Source: Bradyrhizobium sp. dw_78 | GTDB taxonomy: Bacteria; Pseudomonadota; Alphaproteobacteria; Rhizobiales; Xanthobacteraceae | Assembly (NCBI RefSeq): GCF_018449525.1 | Contig: NZ_JAAVUS010000006.1 | Location: 62,001-126,000 of the forward strand | Length of the DNA: 64,000 nt | Reading direction: 5' to 3' | In this document: piece after piece, positions 31,917 to 40,611 of the stretch | How positions within the stretch are numbered: the first letter of the stretch is position 1 | Layout of the letters: the number at the start of each line of letters is the position of its first letter | Notes under the pieces: generated by a model | The model's input: the letters and a program-made list of their open reading frames with translations, nothing else | Told to the model about the DNA's origin: nothing | The model's database searches: none | Made by a program: the position numbers and the translations under genes

Positions 31917-32777
31917 CTACTCCCGCTGCTCGCTGAAGGTGGCGCGGAACGGGTGGCCCGGATAGACGCCGACGATGCGGAATTCGCGCGAGAAGAATTT
32001 CAATTCCTCCAGCGCGAAGGCGAGATTCTTGTCGTCGGGATGGCCGTCGACATCGGCATAGAATTGCGTGGCGAAGAAATTGCCGTCGACCATGTAGCTT
32101 TCGAGCTTGGTCATGTTGACGCCGTTGGTGGCGAAACCGCCCATCGCCTTGTAGAGCGCGGCGGGCAGATTGCGCACCCGGAAGACAAAGGTGGTGACCA
32201 GCGGCCCCGAGCCTTGGCTGGCCCATTTCGGCTCGCGCGCCAGCACCACGAAGCGCGTGGTGTTGTGGGCTTCATCCTCGACATCCTCGGCCAGGATATC
32301 GAGGCCATAGATTTCCGCGGCCAGCCGTGAGGCCAGCGAGGCGCAGCTGTTGTCGCCGCGTTCGGCCACGATGCGCGCGCTTCCGGCGGTGTCGCCGGAC
32401 ACGATCGGCCTGATGCCGAGCTTGCGGATGATGCGGCGGCATTGCCCGAGCGCATGAACATGGCTCTCGACGGTCTTGATGTCGGACAGCTTCGCTCCGC
32501 GCGGCGCCATCAACTGATGATGCACCGGTAAGAACCATTCGCCGACGATGAAGAGACCGGAAGCCGGCAGCAGGTGATGGATGTCGGCGACGCGCCCGGC
32601 GACCGAGTTCTCGATCGGGATCATCCCGAGATCGGCTTCGCCCGAGGAGATCGCGGCCAGCGCGTCCTCGAAGGTCGCGCAGGGCAGCGGCTCGGCCCCG
32701 GGATAGGCTTCGACGACGGCGATATGGGAATTCGCGCCCGGCTCGCCCTGGAATGCGATTTTCATGGCTTTACTCAT
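31917..32777 (-). CDS. pheA: Prephenate dehydratase PheA
   Basis: A 286-residue monofunctional prephenate dehydratase, the step to phenylpyruvate in phenylalanine synthesis. The catalytic domain starts IAFQGEPGANSHIAVVEAYP; GEADLGMIPIENSVAGRVAD is near residue 50 and the conserved TRFVVLAR motif near 172. A C-terminal ACT domain (about 188-275) with LPAALYKAMGGFATNGVNMT and the KLESYMVDG effector motif implies feedback control by phenylalanine. The start at 32777 has AAGG seven bases upstream. kdsB lies 21 bp upstream on the same strand, so the two are co-transcribed. No chorismate mutase domain is present. Confidence 0.94.
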   Translation of the reverse strand: MSKAMKIAFQGEPGANSHIAVVEAYPGAEPLPCATFEDALAAISSGEADLGMIPIENSVAGRVADIHHLLPASGLFIVGEWFLPVHHQLMAPRGAKLSDIKTVESHVHALGQCRRIIRKLGIRPIVSGDTAGSARIVAERGDNSCASLASRLAAEIYGLDILAEDVEDEAHNTTRFVVLAREPKWASQGSGPLVTTFVFRVRNLPAALYKAMGGFATNGVNMTKLESYMVDGNFFATQFYADVDGHPDDKNLAFALEELKFFSREFRIVGVYPGHPFRATFSEQRE

Positions 32778-32798
32778 ACCGCGCCTTGTACCAGCAGC

Positions 32799-33539
32799 CT
32801 AGGTTTTCGCCAGTATGCGCCGGGCGGTTTCGAGATCGGCCGGGGTGTCGACGCCGCGCGGAACCGTGTCCACCACGGTGACGTCGATCCGCATTCCGGC
32901 CTCCAGCGCCCGAAGCTGTTCGAGCTTTTCCCGCTGTTCCAACGTCGAGGGTTTGAGCCCCACGAAACGTTCCAGCGCGGCGCGGCGATAGGCGTAAAGG
33001 CCGATGTGATGGTAGCGCGGCCCGTCGCCATAGGGTGCGGTGGCGCGGGTGAAATACAGCGCCCGGAGCCGATTTGAGCTCAAGGGTGAGCCGATCACCT
33101 TGACCACGTTCGGATTGGTGCTCTCCTCCTCGGTATGGATTTCCGCCGCCAGCGTCGCGATATCGACCGCAGGGTCAGCGAGGGGAGCGAGCACGTCGGC
33201 GATGTTATCGACGCGGATGGTCGGGAAGTCGCCCTGCAGATTGACCACGATCTCGGTGCGGCCGTCGGGGTCCAGCCGGCCCAGCGCCTCGTGGATCCGG
33301 TCCGAACCGGAAGGGTGGTCGGCGCGGGTCATCACCGCCTCGCCGCCATGGGCTTGCACCGCGGCCGCGATTTCCGGCGTGTCGGTTGCGACCGCGACGC
33401 GGCCGATTTTCGCCGCCTCCGCCCGGCGCAGCACATGCACGATCATCGGCAACCCCGCGATGTCCATGAGCGGCTTGCCGGGCAGTCGCGTGGCCGCCAT
33501 GCGGGCAGGAATGAGCACCAGAGTGCGGTTTTCGGTCAT
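32799..33539 (-). CDS. kdsB: 3-deoxy-manno-octulosonate cytidylyltransferase KdsB
   Basis: A 246-residue CMP-Kdo synthetase, activating Kdo for lipopolysaccharide core assembly. The nucleotide-binding start LVLIPARMAATRLPGKPLMD is at residues 6-25, DHPSGSDRIHEAL near 98, VVNLQGDFPTI near 120 and HHIGLYAYRRAALERFV near 190. The ATG at 33539 gives the family's normal length; an in-frame start 27 bases earlier is less likely. It heads a kdsB-pheA pair and is divergent from cycM. Confidence 0.94.
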   Translation of the reverse strand: MTENRTLVLIPARMAATRLPGKPLMDIAGLPMIVHVLRRAEAAKIGRVAVATDTPEIAAAVQAHGGEAVMTRADHPSGSDRIHEALGRLDPDGRTEIVVNLQGDFPTIRVDNIADVLAPLADPAVDIATLAAEIHTEEESTNPNVVKVIGSPLSSNRLRALYFTRATAPYGDGPRYHHIGLYAYRRAALERFVGLKPSTLEQREKLEQLRALEAGMRIDVTVVDTVPRGVDTPADLETARRILAKT

Positions 33540-33752
33540 CCGGGCAGCGCTCGAAAGGCCGGTCAATATCCAGCCGGAAATGATGAGATTGGGCGAAAGC
33601 GGGCCTGCTTATACGGGTTGCCAGAGCGCGGGCAAACCGATATCTCAATTCCTGTACGGGAACGGTACGAAAGCCTGATTCCGCGTGCCAATCTGGGAGG
33701 GGCCGTTCAGTCGGCCTGAAGTCGACCTGTAAAGGGCTGGAGCCTGATCCGA

Positions 33753-34301
33753 ATGGACTCCTTCGAACTCAATAAAATTTTGGGCGCCGTTCTTGGCACC
33801 TGTCTTGTTGTCTTGGCAACGAGCTTCGCGGCTGGCGCCGTCTTTACCCCGAAGCTACCGGAAAAGCCGGGTTTCGAAATCGCCGTGAAGGAAGAAGCCC
33901 CGGCCGGCGGTCAGGCCGCCGCGCCCGCGCCGTCGGTCCCGATCGAGACGCTGCTGCAGAGCGCCTCGGTCGACAAGGGGGCCGCGTCCGCCAAGAAATG
34001 CCAGGCCTGCCACACCTTCGAGAAGGGCGGCCCCAACCGCGTCGGCCCGAACCTCTACGGCATTGTCGGCGACCAGAGGGGCGAGGGCCGCGGGTTCAAT
34101 TTCTCGGCCGCCATGAAGGCCAAGGGCGGCACCTGGACCATCGACGACCTCAACCAGTTCATCGCCAATCCCAAGGGCTTTGTGCCGGGCACCGCGATGG
34201 GCTTTGCCGGTATTCCGAAGGACAGCGAGCGTGCCGACGTGATCGCCTATCTCAACACGCTGTCGGATAACCCGGCGCCGCTTCCGACCGCGGCGAAGTA
34301 A
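33753..34301 (+). CDS. cycM: Membrane-anchored c-type cytochrome CycM
   Basis: A 182-residue class I cytochrome c. An uncleaved N-terminal helix (about residues 10-30) anchors it to the inner membrane, a Pro/Ala-rich spacer follows, and the haem site CQACH is near residue 82. The axial Met is probably that in FVPGTAMGFAGI near 148. This design matches Bradyrhizobium CycM, which passes electrons from the bc1 complex to aa3-type oxidase. The gene is divergent from kdsB and is followed by an intrinsic terminator, so it is monocistronic. Confidence 0.93.
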   Translation: MDSFELNKILGAVLGTCLVVLATSFAAGAVFTPKLPEKPGFEIAVKEEAPAGGQAAAPAPSVPIETLLQSASVDKGAASAKKCQACHTFEKGGPNRVGPNLYGIVGDQRGEGRGFNFSAAMKAKGGTWTIDDLNQFIANPKGFVPGTAMGFAGIPKDSERADVIAYLNTLSDNPAPLPTAAK

Positions 34302-34328
34302 CGTCCTGACGGTGGGATTTTCGTCCGG

Positions 34329-34360
34329 AACGGCCAGGCATCGCCTGGCCGTTTTCGTTT
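34329..34360 (+). terminator. Intrinsic terminator after cycM
   Basis: A perfect 11-bp stem AACGGCCAGGC / GCCTGGCCGTT with an ATC loop, followed by TTCGTTT, 28 bases after the cycM stop. Confidence 0.85.
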
Positions 34361-34507
34361 CGCGCCTCGCGCCCTTGTTATCGGGACCTTTCGCCGCACC
34401 GGATCCCTTCACCGGGGGCCAAGATGAGGAAAAAGCAACATCACAGGTCGAAAGCTTGCCTTATATTGCGTCCTCACTAGTACGCCGTATCCATAGGGAA
34501 TTCTGAC

Positions 34508-36415
34508 TTGGCCATTACCCGACGACACCTCTTGCAGAGCGCCACTTCCGCCGCCATTGCCCCGGCGCTCGGACTTGCGGCAGGGCTTCCGGCGATCGAT
34601 GCGGCCCATGCGCAATCGGCGCAACCGCAAGCCGCGGGCGAGCCAGCCTGGCGTCACGCGCTCTCCCTGTTCGGGGACATCAAATACCTGGCCGGCTTCA
34701 AGCGTTTCGATTACGTCAATCCCGACGCACCCAAAGGCGGCGTGGTGCGGATGATATCGATCGGGACTTACGACAATTTCAACATCGCGGTCGCCGGCGT
34801 TAAGGGCAATATCGCGCCGGCCGCGATGATGATCAACGAAACGTTGATGACGCGCTCGCAGGACGAGGTCGCCACCGAATACGGACTTCTGGCCGAGTCC
34901 GCCTCCCATCCCGATGATTTTTCCTGGGTGGTCTATCGGTTGCGCGGCGAAGCCCGCTGGCACGACGGCAGCCCGGTGACGCCGGATGATGTGATCTTCT
35001 CGATCGAGACGCTGAAGAAGCAAAGTCCGTTTTATGCGTCCTATTATCGCCACGTGGTCAAAGCCGAAAAGGCCGGCGAGCACGATGTCAAATTCACCTT
35101 CGATGCTCCCGGCAACCGCGAATTGCCGAGCATCGTCGGGGAACTGCCGGTGCTGCCGAAGCTCTGGTGGGAGGGCACGGACAGTCAGGGTCGCAAGCGT
35201 GACGTTTCCGCAACAACGCTGGAGAAGCCCGTCGGCTCCGGCCCCTACCGGATCAAGGAATTTGTCGCCGGCCGTTCGGTCGTACTGGAACGGGTGAAGG
35301 ATTATTGGGGCGCAAATCTTCCCGCCCAGATCGGCCAGAATAATTTCGATGAACTGCGCTTCGAGTTCTTTCGCGACAATCTCGTCGCGCTCGAAGCGTT
35401 CAAGGCCGATCAGGCCGACTGGATTGCCGAGAATTCGGCGAAGCAATGGGCCACGGCCTATGATTTCTCCGCCGTCACCGACAAGCGTGTGGTCAAGGAA
35501 GAATTCCCGATCAGCGATTCCGGCCGGATGCAGGGGTTTGCCCTCAACCTTCGCCGCGATCAGTTCAAGGACGCGCGGCTGCGCCGGGCTTTCAACTGCG
35601 CCTATGATTTCGAGGAAATGAACAAGCAATTGTTCTACGGGCAATACAAGCGCATCAACAGTTACTTCGAGGGAACGGAGCTTGCCTGCTCGGGTCTTCC
35701 GGAAGGCCAGGAACTGCAAATCCTCGAGACGGTGCGCGACAAGGTGCCGCCCGAAGTATTCACGACGCCTTACGCCAATCCGGTCGGCGGCAATCCGGAG
35801 GCGGTACGCGCGAATTTGCGCGAGGCGATGAAACTCTTGAAGGACGCAGGCTTCGAGATCCGGGATCAGAAGCTTTTCGATCCCGCCGGGAAGCAGATCA
35901 GTGTCGAGATCCTGGTGCAGGATCCATCCTCGGAGCGGATCGCGCTGTTTTACAAGCCGTCGCTGGAACGTATCGGCGTCACCACCTCCGTGCGCATGGT
36001 CGACGACGTGCAATATGAAAACCGGCTGCGCAGTTTCGATTATGATATCGTCATCGAGGTCTGGGGTGAATCGCTGTCGCCCGGTAACGAACAGCGCGAG
36101 TTCTGGGGCTCGCAGGCCGCCGATCAGGCTGGCTCGAGAAACAGTGTCGGCATCAAAAACCCGGCCGTCGACGCGCTGATCGATCATGTCATCTTCGCCA
36201 AGGACCGCGCCGGCCTTGTCGCAGCGACCCGGGCGCTGGATCGGGTCCTGCTCTGGAACTTCTACGTCGTACCGCAATTCACCTATCCTTACATGCGTTA
36301 CGCCCGCTGGGACCGGTTCAGCCATGCCGAGCCGCTGCCGAAATATGGCCGCTCCGGTCTGCCATCGCTGTGGTGGTGGGACACCGAGAAGGCCGCCAAG
36401 GTCGGCAAATCTTGA
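34508..36415 (+). CDS. yejA: YejA-type peptide ABC transporter binding protein, first copy
   Basis: A 635-residue family 5 extracellular solute-binding protein. It starts with TTG at 34508 behind an aggga site. The N-terminus ITRRHLLQSATSAAI is a twin-arginine signal with a cleavage region near AHAQ, so the protein is probably exported folded through Tat. ALSLFGDIKYLAGFKRFDYV and NPDAPKGGVVRMIS near residue 65 mark the YejA family, and WSVYRLR-type and ARWHDGSPVTPDDVIFS stretches are typical of peptide-binding proteins. A second yejA gene follows 14 bp later in the same operon. Confidence 0.92.
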   Translation: MAITRRHLLQSATSAAIAPALGLAAGLPAIDAAHAQSAQPQAAGEPAWRHALSLFGDIKYLAGFKRFDYVNPDAPKGGVVRMISIGTYDNFNIAVAGVKGNIAPAAMMINETLMTRSQDEVATEYGLLAESASHPDDFSWVVYRLRGEARWHDGSPVTPDDVIFSIETLKKQSPFYASYYRHVVKAEKAGEHDVKFTFDAPGNRELPSIVGELPVLPKLWWEGTDSQGRKRDVSATTLEKPVGSGPYRIKEFVAGRSVVLERVKDYWGANLPAQIGQNNFDELRFEFFRDNLVALEAFKADQADWIAENSAKQWATAYDFSAVTDKRVVKEEFPISDSGRMQGFALNLRRDQFKDARLRRAFNCAYDFEEMNKQLFYGQYKRINSYFEGTELACSGLPEGQELQILETVRDKVPPEVFTTPYANPVGGNPEAVRANLREAMKLLKDAGFEIRDQKLFDPAGKQISVEILVQDPSSERIALFYKPSLERIGVTTSVRMVDDVQYENRLRSFDYDIVIEVWGESLSPGNEQREFWGSQAADQAGSRNSVGIKNPAVDALIDHVIFAKDRAGLVAATRALDRVLLWNFYVVPQFTYPYMRYARWDRFSHAEPLPKYGRSGLPSLWWWDTEKAAKVGKS

Positions 36416-36429
36416 TTGGGCCTACGCGC

Positions 36430-38313
36430 ATGACGCTGCTCTCCCGCAGGCACCTGCTCGCTCTAGGCGTCGGAGCATGGAGCGCCGCAAAGTTTCGGTC
36501 TGCAATGGCTGCGGCTGAAACGGCTACGGCTGACGCCGGCACCGAGGTTCACGGCATATCGGCGTTCGGCGATCTGAAATATCCAGCCGACTTCCCGCAT
36601 TTCGACTATGTCAATGCGGCCGCGCCGAAGGGTGGCGTGTTTTCATTCATTCCCTCGGGCCGGGCCTATAACCAGTCCTACTTCACGTTCAATTCGCTCA
36701 ACGCCTACATCCTGAAGGGGGAAGGCGCGCAGGGCATGGACATGACGTTCGCGGCGCTGATGGTGCGCGCCAACGACGAGCCCGATGCGATGTACGGCCT
36801 CGCGGCCAAATCGGTGCAGGTTTCACCCGACAGGCTGACCTATCGTTTCACGATGCGCCCCGAGGCGAGATTTCACGACGGCTCGAAATTGACGGCGCGC
36901 GATGCGGCGTTCTCGCTGAATGCGCTCAAGACCAAAGGCCATCCGTTGATCGTCGAGCAGATGCGCGACATGGTGAAGGCCGAAGCGCCCGATGACGCGA
37001 CGGTCGTCGTCACCTTCGCCGAAAAGCGCGGACGCGACGTGCCGCTCTATGTCGCGGGCCTGCCGATTTTCTCGCAAGCCTATTACGCCAACCGGCCGTT
37101 CGATGAATCGACGCTCGACACGCCGCTGGGATCCGGGCCGTACAAGGTCGGGAAATTCGAGGTCAACCGTTACATCGAGTTCGAACGGGTGAAGGACTGG
37201 TGGGGCGCCGATCTCCCGGTCGCGCGCGGCTCCTTTAATTTCGACATCGTGCGCTACGAATTCTATCGCGACCGCGAGGTCGCCTTCGAGGGTTTCTCGG
37301 CCAAAAATTATCTGTTTCGCGAGGAGTTCACCTCGCGGGTATGGGCCACGCGCTACGATTTCCCGGCGGTCAAGGACGGCCGCGTCAAGTTGGAGACCTT
37401 GCCGGACGATACGCCGTCAGGCGCGCAGGGCTGGTTCATCAACATCCGCCGCGAGAAGTTCAAGGATTCGCGCGTGCGTGAAGCACTGATCCTGGCCTTC
37501 GACTTCGAATGGACCAACAAGACCATCATGTACGGCGCCTACAAGCGCACCCACTCGCCGTTCCAGAATTCGGACATGATGGCGGACGGGCCGCCCGGGC
37601 CCGAGGAGTTCAAGCTGCTCGAACCGTTCCGCGGCAAGCTGCCCGACGAAGTGTTCGGAGAACCGTTCGTGCCGCCGGTGTCGGATGGATCGGGGCAGGA
37701 CCGGGCGCTGTTGCGCAAGGCCTCGCAACTGTTCACCGACGCCGGGTTGCCCGTCAAGGACGGCAAGCGGCTGCTGCCGAACGGCGAGGTCTTTCAGATC
37801 GAATTTCTGATCGACGAGCCGAGTTTTGAACCGCATCATGCGCGCTACATCAAAAATCTCGAGATTTTGGGGATCGCTGCCACGCTGCGGATCGTCGACG
37901 CCGTGCAATACCGCGCCCGGGTGGAGGATTTCGATTTCGACATGACGGTCGAGCGTTTCAGCATGTCGGCCACGCCCGGCGATGCGATGCGCCCGTTCTT
38001 CTCCTCGCAGGCCGCGGCCACCAAGGGCTCGTATAATCTCGCCGGGATATCAGACCCGGTCCTGGATATGCTGATCGAGAAGATTATCGGCGCCGGCAAT
38101 CGCGCCGACCTGACCTTTGCGTGCCGCGCCTTTGACCGGGTGTTTCGTGCCGGGCGTTATTGGGTGCCGCAATGGTATCGTGCCAACCATCCGATCGCCT
38201 ATTGGGACCTGTTCGCGCATCCGGAAAAGCCGCCGCGTTATTCGGGCGGGGTAGGTGCGCCGGAAAACTGGTGGTCGGATCCCATCAAGGCCGCCAAGGT
38301 CGAGGCGAAATAG
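36430..38313 (+). CDS. yejA: YejA-type peptide ABC transporter binding protein, second copy
   Basis: A 627-residue paralogue of the protein encoded just upstream, sharing the FGDLKYPADFPHFDYVN and PKGGVFSFIP opening, ARFHDGSKLTARDAAFSLNA near residue 145 and a GSGPYKVGKFEVNRYIEFER block near 235. It also begins with a twin-arginine signal, LLSRRHLLALG. The two copies have diverged widely, so they probably bind different peptides but share one permease. It ends 3 bp before yejB. Confidence 0.92.
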   Translation: MTLLSRRHLLALGVGAWSAAKFRSAMAAAETATADAGTEVHGISAFGDLKYPADFPHFDYVNAAAPKGGVFSFIPSGRAYNQSYFTFNSLNAYILKGEGAQGMDMTFAALMVRANDEPDAMYGLAAKSVQVSPDRLTYRFTMRPEARFHDGSKLTARDAAFSLNALKTKGHPLIVEQMRDMVKAEAPDDATVVVTFAEKRGRDVPLYVAGLPIFSQAYYANRPFDESTLDTPLGSGPYKVGKFEVNRYIEFERVKDWWGADLPVARGSFNFDIVRYEFYRDREVAFEGFSAKNYLFREEFTSRVWATRYDFPAVKDGRVKLETLPDDTPSGAQGWFINIRREKFKDSRVREALILAFDFEWTNKTIMYGAYKRTHSPFQNSDMMADGPPGPEEFKLLEPFRGKLPDEVFGEPFVPPVSDGSGQDRALLRKASQLFTDAGLPVKDGKRLLPNGEVFQIEFLIDEPSFEPHHARYIKNLEILGIAATLRIVDAVQYRARVEDFDFDMTVERFSMSATPGDAMRPFFSSQAAATKGSYNLAGISDPVLDMLIEKIIGAGNRADLTFACRAFDRVFRAGRYWVPQWYRANHPIAYWDLFAHPEKPPRYSGGVGAPENWWSDPIKAAKVEAK

Positions 38314-38316
38314 TTC

Positions 38317-39423
38317 ATGAGCGCCTATATCGCCCGCCGCATTCTGCTGATGTTCCCGACCTTGTTGGGAATCCTGTTCGTGTCGTTCGTGGTGGTGCAG
38401 TTCGCGCCGGGCGGCCCGGTGGAGCGCGTGATCGCGCAGCTCTCCGGCGCGGATACCGGAGGCACGTCGCGGATTTCCGGTGGTGGCGGCGATTTCGCCG
38501 CGCGCGGCCAGGCCAATATATCCGGCGATTCCGTTGGGTCGAAATACCGGGGCGCGCAGGGCCTCGATCCTGAATTCGTAAAAAGCCTCGAGAAGCAGTT
38601 CGGCTTCGACAAGCCGGCGCCGGAACGCTTTCTCCTGATGCTGTGGAATTATGCCCGCTTCGATTTCGGCAAGAGCTATTTCCGCGACGTCAGCGTGCTG
38701 CAATTGATCAAGGAAAAGCTGCCGGTTTCGATGTCGCTCGGAATCTGGATGACGCTCCTGACCTATCTGATTTCGATCCCGCTCGGCATTCGCAAGGCGG
38801 TGCAGGACGGCTCCAGATTCGATACCTGGACCTCCGCCGTCATCATCGTCGGATTTGCGATACCCGGATTCCTGTTCGCGATCCTCTTGATCATCCTGTT
38901 CGCCGGCGGCTCGTTCTTCAATATTTTCCCGTTGCGCGGATTGACCTCGGACGGCTGGTCGCAATTCCCCTGGTATTGGAAGATCATCGATTATTTCTGG
39001 CACATCACTCTGCCGCTGATCTCGATGGCGCTCGGTGCTTTCGCCACCATGACGCTTTTGACCAAGAACTCGTTCCTGGACGAGATCCGCAAGCAATATG
39101 TGATGACCGCGCGCGCCAAGGGCTGCACCGAGCACCAGGTGCTCTATAATCACGTTTTCCGCAACGCCATGCTGATCGTGATCGCCGGATTCCCCGGTGC
39201 CTTCATCCACGCCTTCTTTTCCGGCTCGCTGCTGATCGAAACCATCTTTTCGCTCGACGGCCTGGGCCTGCTCGGTTTCGAAAGCGTGCTGAACCGCGAC
39301 TATCCGGTGGTGTTCGGCACGCTGTTCATTTTCTCGCTGGTCGGTCTCGTCGTCAATCTGATCTCCGACCTCGCCTATATGTGGATCGATCCGCGGATCG
39401 ATTTCGAGGCGCGGGAAGTCTGA
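38317..39423 (+). CDS. yejB: Peptide ABC transporter permease YejB
   Basis: A 368-residue inner-membrane permease of the DppB/OppB group. An N-terminal helix (ILLMFPTLLGILFVSFVVVQ) is followed by a periplasmic insert and five helices; the EAA-type coupling loop includes EIRKQYVMTARAKGCTEHQV near residue 252. The long N-terminal insert with a Gly-rich patch is usual for YejB. Start and stop are tightly packed: 3 bp after yejA and an overlapping TGATG junction with yejE. Confidence 0.93.
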   Translation: MSAYIARRILLMFPTLLGILFVSFVVVQFAPGGPVERVIAQLSGADTGGTSRISGGGGDFAARGQANISGDSVGSKYRGAQGLDPEFVKSLEKQFGFDKPAPERFLLMLWNYARFDFGKSYFRDVSVLQLIKEKLPVSMSLGIWMTLLTYLISIPLGIRKAVQDGSRFDTWTSAVIIVGFAIPGFLFAILLIILFAGGSFFNIFPLRGLTSDGWSQFPWYWKIIDYFWHITLPLISMALGAFATMTLLTKNSFLDEIRKQYVMTARAKGCTEHQVLYNHVFRNAMLIVIAGFPGAFIHAFFSGSLLIETIFSLDGLGLLGFESVLNRDYPVVFGTLFIFSLVGLVVNLISDLAYMWIDPRIDFEAREV

Positions 39424-40601
39424 TGAGCATGATTGCGCCGCCCCCGATCGAAACCTCGACGCAATCGCCGCTCGGCGAAGCCGTGCCGGTGACACGCCAT
39501 CGCTTCGGCCCGTCGCCGCTCAACCGCCGCCGCTGGCAGAATTTCAAATCGAACCGCCGGGGTTATTGGTCGTTCTGGATTTTCCTGGTCCTGTTCGTCG
39601 TGTCCCTGTTTGCCGAATTGATCGCCAACGACCGTCCGTTCCTGATCAAATATGACGGGCATCTGTATTGGCCGGCTTTCGTCACCTATCCCGAGACCGC
39701 GTTTGGCGGAGATTTCCAGACAGCTGCGGACTATCGCGATCCCTATTTGCAGAAGCTGATCGCGGACAAGGGCGGCGCGATCGTCTGGCCATTGATCCGT
39801 TATTCTTACGATACGCATAATCTCGACCTGCCGACGCCCGCGCCGTCGCCGCCGACCTGGATGCTGACGGAGGCGCAGTGCAAGGACGTGGTCCAGCGCA
39901 AGGGCCTGAAGAGCTGCCGCGATCTCGAATACAACTGGCTCGGTACCGACGACCAGGGCCGCGACGTCGTCGCGCGCCTGATCTATGGTTTTCGCATTTC
40001 GGTCCTGTTCGGCCTGACGCTGACCATCGTCTCGTCGATCATCGGCGTCGCCGCCGGCGGCATCCAGGGCTATTTCGGCGGCTGGACCGATCTTCTCTTC
40101 CAGCGCCTGATCGAGATATGGAACGCGATCCCCTCGCTGTATCTGCTGCTGATCATATCGGCGGTGCTACCGCCGGGATTTTTCATCCTGCTCGGCATCC
40201 TCCTGCTGTTTTCATGGGTCTCGCTGGTCGGCCTGGTGCGGGCGGAATTCCTGCGCGGCCGCAATTTCGAATACATCCAGGCGGCGCGGGCGCTCGGCGT
40301 ATCCAATGGCGTGATCATGTTCCGACATCTGCTGCCGAACGCGATGGTAGCGACCATGACGTTCCTGCCGTTCATCGTCTCCTCGTCGGTGATGACCCTG
40401 ACCGCGCTCGATTTCCTCGGCATGGGATTGCCGCCGGGCTCGCCGTCGCTCGGCGAATTGCTGTCACAGGCCAAGGCCAATGTTCAGGCGCCGTGGCTCG
40501 GCTTTACCGGCTTTTTCGCGGTCGCCATCATGCTGTCGCTGCTGATCTTCATCGGCGAGGCGGCGCGCGACGCCTTCGATCCGCGCAAGACGTTCCGATA
40601 G
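39423..40601 (+). CDS. yejE: Peptide ABC transporter permease YejE
   Basis: A 392-residue permease of the DppC/OppC group and partner of YejB. The basic NRRRWQNFKSNRRGYWSFWI segment near residue 35 leads into the first helix. A large periplasmic insert (about 75-170) with NWLGTDDQGRDVVARLIYGF follows, then the core helices with a coupling loop EFLRGRNFEYIQAARALGVS near 275. The ATG at 39423 overlaps the yejB stop; ATG 39429 is an alternative. Confidence 0.93.
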   Translation: MSMIAPPPIETSTQSPLGEAVPVTRHRFGPSPLNRRRWQNFKSNRRGYWSFWIFLVLFVVSLFAELIANDRPFLIKYDGHLYWPAFVTYPETAFGGDFQTAADYRDPYLQKLIADKGGAIVWPLIRYSYDTHNLDLPTPAPSPPTWMLTEAQCKDVVQRKGLKSCRDLEYNWLGTDDQGRDVVARLIYGFRISVLFGLTLTIVSSIIGVAAGGIQGYFGGWTDLLFQRLIEIWNAIPSLYLLLIISAVLPPGFFILLGILLLFSWVSLVGLVRAEFLRGRNFEYIQAARALGVSNGVIMFRHLLPNAMVATMTFLPFIVSSSVMTLTALDFLGMGLPPGSPSLGELLSQAKANVQAPWLGFTGFFAVAIMLSLLIFIGEAARDAFDPRKTFR

Positions 40602-40611
40602 GTTGACCGAC